The notes under the pieces: generated by a model | Seen by the model: only the letters and a program-made list of their open reading frames with translations | Database searches by the model: none | What the model was told of the DNA's origin: nothing | Program-made: the position numbers and the translations under genes | Assembly (NCBI GenBank): GCA_963575745.1 | Contig: CAUYUJ010014191.1 | Location: forward strand, 365,192-429,191 | Source: Prorocentrum cordatum | Lineage: Eukaryota; Sar; Dinophyceae; Prorocentrales; Prorocentraceae | Direction: 5' to 3' | DNA length: 64,000 bases | Shown here: one piece after another, positions 60,358-64,000 of the stretch | Numbering within the stretch: position 1 is the first letter of the stretch | Layout: the number at the start of each line of letters is the position of its first letter

Positions 60358-60524
60358 CGCAAGAATGCATCCTTGCATACTTGCATTCTTGCTTGCATAC
60401 TTGCATTCTTGCATACTTGCACATCGCAAAACAATCAGATCAAGAATGCAAGAATGCAAGAATGCAAGAATGCATTCTTGCATACTTGCATTCTTGCTTG
60501 CATCCTTGCATGCATTCTTGCGCG
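60358..60524. repeat. TTGCATTC / GAATGCAA inverted-repeat cluster
   Basis: On the left, TTGCATACTTGCATTC units repeat. In the middle, AAGAATGCAAGAATGC units repeat in the opposite sense (60452-60474). On the right the first orientation returns. The block can fold into several alternative hairpins or a cruciform. It lies just upstream of a DinoSL relic. Confidence 0.8.
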
Positions 60525-60558
60525 CCGCTGGTTCTGAGTTCAAGGCCTTCTCAGATTT

Positions 60559-60579
60559 CCGTAGCCATTTGGGGTCAAG
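60559..60579 (+). other. DinoSL relic, best preserved
   Basis: CCGTAGCCATTT, GGGG, TCAAG agrees with the 21-nt spliced leader at 19 of 21 positions. It is on the + strand 42 nt before the ATG at 60622. Confidence 0.8.
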
Positions 60580-60621
60580 TCGTCTCGCTTCCGGCACTAC
60601 GATCTGCACGTGCCCGCAGAC

Positions 60622-61590
60622 ATGCCGCCAAAAATGCCGAAGGCCAAGCTCAGCGAGGTTGCGCCAACAGACGAAGAGGTTGCGGAAGCTAGGGCCAAGT
60701 TAGAGCAGATGGAGAGGGGCAAGCTTCGCAGCGCGACCACGTGTATGCAGAATTTCCTCAAAGCTCATCCTGATGATTCAGTGAATCTCACCACATCTGA
60801 CCTGAAAGAGAAGTATCTCATCCACTTCCTCGTGCACCAGATGCGCAGCAAGAACACCACGAAGCAAATCCAGTCCGAGCGAATGGGCAGTACCAACAGC
60901 GAGAAGATCAAGGAGTTCTACTGGTGGAATAAGTTCCAGATGAACAAGAATCTGGGGGAGGAGATGGCCGAGCACTACCGTACGTCGGGCAAGCTCCCGA
61001 AAGTTCCCAACATGGTCACTGGCAGCACCGACGAGGAGCACGTGCAGTGGGGGGTCCCAGTGAATTACGAGAGAATGACCGACGCCGAGTGGAACGCCAT
61101 GCGGATTTGGAGCACGGGTGAGTCCAGTGAGGCAGACATGAAGGCTGCCCAGGAGTTCTTCGGCCTGGTGGGCAGCGGCTCCTCTTCGTCGGGCAGCGGC
61201 CAGGCGAGCATCAAGGCTGAGCCGAAGAGCGAACTGGATTTCTTGAATGAGAAGATCGAAGCCCTCAAAGCTGATCCGACGCAGTCCCTTCGCAAGTTCC
61301 AGGACTTCGAGATGGAGCTCAGCCAGATCAAAGTGAAAGCAGACGGCGACAAATGCAACAAGTACGCGAACATGCTCTCGGACGATCTTGACAAGTGCCT
61401 CAAGAAGATCTCGGGCGTCACCAAAATTCTCAAGAAGATGGTCCAGGAGCCCGCGGAGTCAGAGGGTGGTCTTCCTAAGCTCATCAGCTCGATGGAGACC
61501 CTCAGCGGCGAGGTCGACGACGCTCGCAATTGGGCGTCCACTTTCGGCTACACGTTGGCCGCCAAGAAGAGGCGCACCAAAAAATCGTGA
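60622..61590 (+). CDS. Unknown dinoflagellate protein, 322 aa, probably retroposed
   Basis: ATG 60622 is the first after the DinoSL relic (an in-frame GTG lies at 60610). The frame is intact. It reads MPPKMPKAKLSEVAPTDEEV, then LKEKYLIHFLVHQMRSKNTT, EKIKEFYWWNKFQMNKNLGE, KVPNMVTGSTDEEHVQWGVP (a stretch whose style I recall from Symbiodiniaceae protein families), a Gly/Ser hinge near 61180-61210, and helices (KFQDFEMELSQIKVKADGDK, DDLDKCLKKISGVTKILKKM). The end AAKKRRTKKS is NLS-like. No catalytic motif. Its size and alternating helical regions suggest a structural or DNA-associated protein. It lacks introns, as expected of a retroposed copy. Confidence 0.75.
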   Translation: MPPKMPKAKLSEVAPTDEEVAEARAKLEQMERGKLRSATTCMQNFLKAHPDDSVNLTTSDLKEKYLIHFLVHQMRSKNTTKQIQSERMGSTNSEKIKEFYWWNKFQMNKNLGEEMAEHYRTSGKLPKVPNMVTGSTDEEHVQWGVPVNYERMTDAEWNAMRIWSTGESSEADMKAAQEFFGLVGSGSSSSGSGQASIKAEPKSELDFLNEKIEALKADPTQSLRKFQDFEMELSQIKVKADGDKCNKYANMLSDDLDKCLKKISGVTKILKKMVQEPAESEGGLPKLISSMETLSGEVDDARNWASTFGYTLAAKKRRTKKS

Positions 61591-61599
61591 GACAGTGCG

Positions 61600-62020
61600 A
61601 GTCCAAGGCTCCGCTACCATTATACTCTTTTGCCCCTCTCCAGTTTCGAAGGGCATGCGGTGGGCGATCTTGGGCTCGACGCCACCTTCAGCTCGACTCT
61701 CGAGGGTCTCTGGCACAAACACGCTCGCGCATGATGGGGCGTGCGAAGAAAAAGCAAAACAAAATAACCTTGAGCCTCTAGCCACCTTGGGCCCCATGAT
61801 GGCCACAGTCACCTTGAGCCCTTGAGCATATGGAGAGTTATTGCTATCGACGTCATCGCAACCATCATCACCATTACCACACACATGAGCCGAGTAGCAT
61901 CGAGATCATCATGCCATGTGCCACGCTCTCTCATCGTCACAACGGGGACCAACACCATACATTGACACGTCGTGGCCCAATATCCACCACCACACATCTT
62001 CATCATCGTCATCGTCTGTG
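61600..62020. other. 3' flank and spacer, CAT/CAC-rich
   Basis: No gene. CATCATCACCATTACCAC and CATCTTCATCATCGTCATCG give a loose trinucleotide bias. Confidence 0.4.
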
Positions 62021-62027
62021 CTTCCAC

Positions 62028-62048
62028 CCGTAGCCAATTTTGGCTCAA
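62028..62048 (+). other. DinoSL relic with one inserted A
   Basis: CCGTAGCCAATTTT then GGCTCAA equals the spliced leader except for one extra A after GCCA and the loss of the terminal G. It lies 31 nt before the ATG at 62080, which is in frame with the long ORF. Confidence 0.8.
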
Positions 62049-62079
62049 ACCGTTTACACTAGTGCTGCTGTGCTCGTGC

Positions 62080-63906
62080 ATGGTTGGCTTGAAGCAACGG
62101 CAGGCACTTGAGCGTGAGGATGGGTCTCCCGAAGGAGCTCACGTGCCAGCTTCTGGGAGGATCCGAGGGGGGTTCAAGCAGCGCCGACTTGAGTCCACCG
62201 AGCCTCCTGCTGACCAGACCTCCGCTGGGAGAATCTCGGACCTCGGGCCCTTCGGACAAGCTCTGATCAAGGATTGGGGAGCTGGTCGCAAGTCGGCAAA
62301 GCAAGTTCAGCAGGACGCAATGGGTGCTCAAGCTCAGGGTGCAAAGGGCCTTGAGAGGTTAGCTAAGCTCGGGAGTTCTGGCCAAAGTCCTCAGAACATA
62401 TTTCGCGACATGCAAGCTTGTCTTGGCTATCCAGACGGGTCCCCGCGCATCCAATGGTTTGAGATCCCAACTACATTTGGCAGACGGACGCCTCATCCAT
62501 TCTTGTTGCCACACTGTTTTTTCGCTGAGTATTACAAGGGCTGCAAACAAAGATGGCGAGATGTGATGGCTGGCCCCGTCGGTGCTTGCAGGCAATTTTG
62601 GGAATCTGTGCAAGATACTACATACATGGAGAGACATCCCGATCTCGCTCAAGATACATGGGCTCGAACGATACCTATTGGAATACCTGGAGATGGGGGT
62701 GCATTTTCTAAGCAGGAGAACTTGCTGACACTATCGTGGAACAGCTTGCTGGGTGCAGGATCTACTCTTTCGAAGCGTTTTCTATTCACTGTAATTCTGA
62801 AAAGCCATATGGTGGCAGATACTCTGAACACTATCCTTCGAATTTTGGCGTGGAGTCTCAATGCGCTACTCAGCGGCGCAACGCCGAAGCAAGATGCATT
62901 CGGCAACAACTTGATCGATGCTGGCGTCCCTTTGGCTGGATCGTGGCGTGGGGCAGCATGCCAGATTCGCGGTGATTGGGAGTTTTACTGCAGTACAATG
63001 GGGTTCCCACAATGGAACTCGGGCGATCGGATGTGCTGGATGTGTAGGGCATCCAACACCGTGGAAGAGTTGCTCTGGACTAACTTCGCCGACGACGCTC
63101 CCTGGAGACATACTCTCTTCACACATGAAACGTACCGAGATTTTCTGAGGTCAAGGGGTGAGGCAATACCAATCCTTTTGAATTATGTTCGAGGCCTGCG
63201 CCTCGAAAACATCATGGTTGACGTGCTCCATGCGATCGACTTAGGGGTGGCAGCGCATACACTAGGCAACATACTATTTCTGTTCGGAGCGGTTCGGAAA
63301 TCATTCGGAGGCACGAACATGAACGCTGGAGTTGAAAAGATGTCAGAACACATGCACGCTTGGTATTCCACGCACAAGGTTGATTCAAGGCTCAGGGGCA
63401 AGCTTACCTTGGAGGTTCTTCGACAGCAGGGGGGGTGGCCAAAGCTTCGTGGGAAAGCCGCTCCGATCAGAAAGCTTGCCAAATACGCTCTTCATGTGGT
63501 CGAATTGTTTCAGGATGGCTCAGAGCATGATCGTCTAGTGTATGCTCTGATCCGCTGCCTGTGCAAATTTTATGATATCATTGATGCCAACAGCCAGTTT
63601 CTTCCAGAAGAATCGAAAAACGAGATGTCGGTCCTGGGTCGGAAGTTCTGTCAGATATACAATGCACTGGCCGTGCAAGCGTTTAACGACAACATTCGAA
63701 TGTGGAAACTGAGCCCCAAGATGCACGTGCTGATACATCTCTGCGAGACGCAGAGTGCAACGTGGGGTAACCCGCGTTTTTTTTGGACGTACGCAGATGA
63801 AGATTTAGTTGGATGCATGATCGATGTTGCCAGAACTTGCCATGTCAAGACGGTATCCTTCTCGGTGCTTTTTAAATGGCTCCACTGCCATTTCGCCGAG
63901 GACTAG
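62080..63906 (+). CDS. DDE-transposase-like mobile-element protein, 608 aa
   Basis: I chose ATG 62080 (MVGLKQRQALEREDGSPEGA) because the DinoSL relic ends 31 nt upstream, although the frame is open from 61972. The frame is intact to TAG at 63904. Landmarks are IPIGIPGDGGAFSKQE (Asp205), a CWMC pair (Cys319, Cys322), RLENIMVDVLHAIDLGVAAH (Asp381, Asp387), GGWPKLRGKAAPIRKLA, LSPKMHVLIHLCE and FWTYADEDLVGCM (Glu574). Asp...Asp...Glu in this order, with a small Cys pair between the first two, is compatible with a DDE transposase of the large eukaryotic cut-and-paste type (CACTA-like is one option). Similar proteins are abundant in dinoflagellates as I remember them. No terminal inverted repeats seen. 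Identity is inferred. Confidence 0.6.
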   Translation: MVGLKQRQALEREDGSPEGAHVPASGRIRGGFKQRRLESTEPPADQTSAGRISDLGPFGQALIKDWGAGRKSAKQVQQDAMGAQAQGAKGLERLAKLGSSGQSPQNIFRDMQACLGYPDGSPRIQWFEIPTTFGRRTPHPFLLPHCFFAEYYKGCKQRWRDVMAGPVGACRQFWESVQDTTYMERHPDLAQDTWARTIPIGIPGDGGAFSKQENLLTLSWNSLLGAGSTLSKRFLFTVILKSHMVADTLNTILRILAWSLNALLSGATPKQDAFGNNLIDAGVPLAGSWRGAACQIRGDWEFYCSTMGFPQWNSGDRMCWMCRASNTVEELLWTNFADDAPWRHTLFTHETYRDFLRSRGEAIPILLNYVRGLRLENIMVDVLHAIDLGVAAHTLGNILFLFGAVRKSFGGTNMNAGVEKMSEHMHAWYSTHKVDSRLRGKLTLEVLRQQGGWPKLRGKAAPIRKLAKYALHVVELFQDGSEHDRLVYALIRCLCKFYDIIDANSQFLPEESKNEMSVLGRKFCQIYNALAVQAFNDNIRMWKLSPKMHVLIHLCETQSATWGNPRFFWTYADEDLVGCMIDVARTCHVKTVSFSVLFKWLHCHFAED

Positions 63907-64000
63907 AGGCAAAGCATGTCACGGGCATCGTCACCGTCATCTTCACCATCGCTCTCTTCTCTCTCCTCTGCTTCCTCCCCGCCCCCGCTGCCGCCCTACG
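63907..64000. other. Window end, no feature
   Basis: Pyrimidine-rich sequence (TCTTCACCATCGCTCTCTTC) follows the last gene. Nothing further can be called. Confidence 0.5.

Noticed and set aside
1-64000. CRISPR arrays, bacterial operons or ribosome binding sites
   Set aside because: Tandem repeats here lack unique equal-length spacers and cas genes. Leader relics, splice signals and copia architecture indicate a eukaryotic (dinoflagellate) genome.
1-64000. tRNA or rRNA genes
   Set aside because: I found no cloverleaf with the invariant T-arm and D-arm bases and no rRNA-like blocks by eye; a covariance-model scan would be needed to exclude short ones.

Overview
The window looks like nuclear DNA of a dinoflagellate. 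The main reason is a set of degenerate copies of the dinoflagellate spliced leader (DinoSL) just upstream of most recognisable genes, the mark of genes rewritten into the genome from trans-spliced mRNA. Supporting signs are high GC with very abundant low-complexity DNA, genes nearly all on the + strand, a copia-type polyprotein of the style I associate with Symbiodiniaceae-like genomes (from memory, not searched), and only sparse introns. I cannot name the species. LAYOUT: 0-10 kb is mostly non-coding: G-rich degenerate repeats, a decayed LINE-like reverse transcriptase (2.8-4.5 kb), a four-copy GC-rich dispersed repeat, and two inverted copies of an element built around an 18-bp minisatellite. 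10-10.7 kb is a ~113-bp tandem array ending at a 100-base assembly gap. 10.9-16.3 kb holds two related unknown genes (11.8-13.8 and 14.6-16.2 kb), each with a DinoSL relic, each near a copy of a ~520-bp CTG-rich direct repeat, and peppered with a short hairpin motif encoding Ala-Ala-Ser-Gly-Ala. 17.3-17.9 kb is a small intron-bearing gene. 18.7-20 kb is tandem repeat. 20.2-22.7 kb is a Cys-rich/coiled-coil/acidic-tail gene in broken frame. 22.7-29.3 kb is repeat-rich with no convincing gene. 29.3-52.9 kb is the centrepiece: a ~23.6-kb copia-type LTR retrotransposon with ~201-bp LTRs about 94% identical. It holds leader coiled-coil ORFs, Gag with CCCH fingers, aspartic protease, integrase, reverse transcriptase and RNase H, then about 12 kb of further coding sequence. 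That extra sequence includes a possible methyltransferase-like domain and a KptA/Tpt1-like (RNA 2'-phosphotransferase/ADP-ribosyltransferase) domain. The copy is decayed: about eight in-frame stops and more than a dozen frame changes. Inside it lie more than 30 copies of a second hairpin family (core CGGC-NNA-GCCG with arms that differ from copy to copy but stay complementary). 53-55.9 kb is a ~130-bp satellite. 56.5-63.9 kb is a head-to-tail run of unknown or mobile-type genes, including one with a T-rich intron and one DDE-transposase-like protein, most with a DinoSL relic. HOW IT FITS: no metabolic pathway is encoded. The coding content is retroposed genes, retroelement proteins and a transposase-like protein set in repeat DNA. 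The two hairpin families and the long downstream region of the giant element are the most unusual contents.
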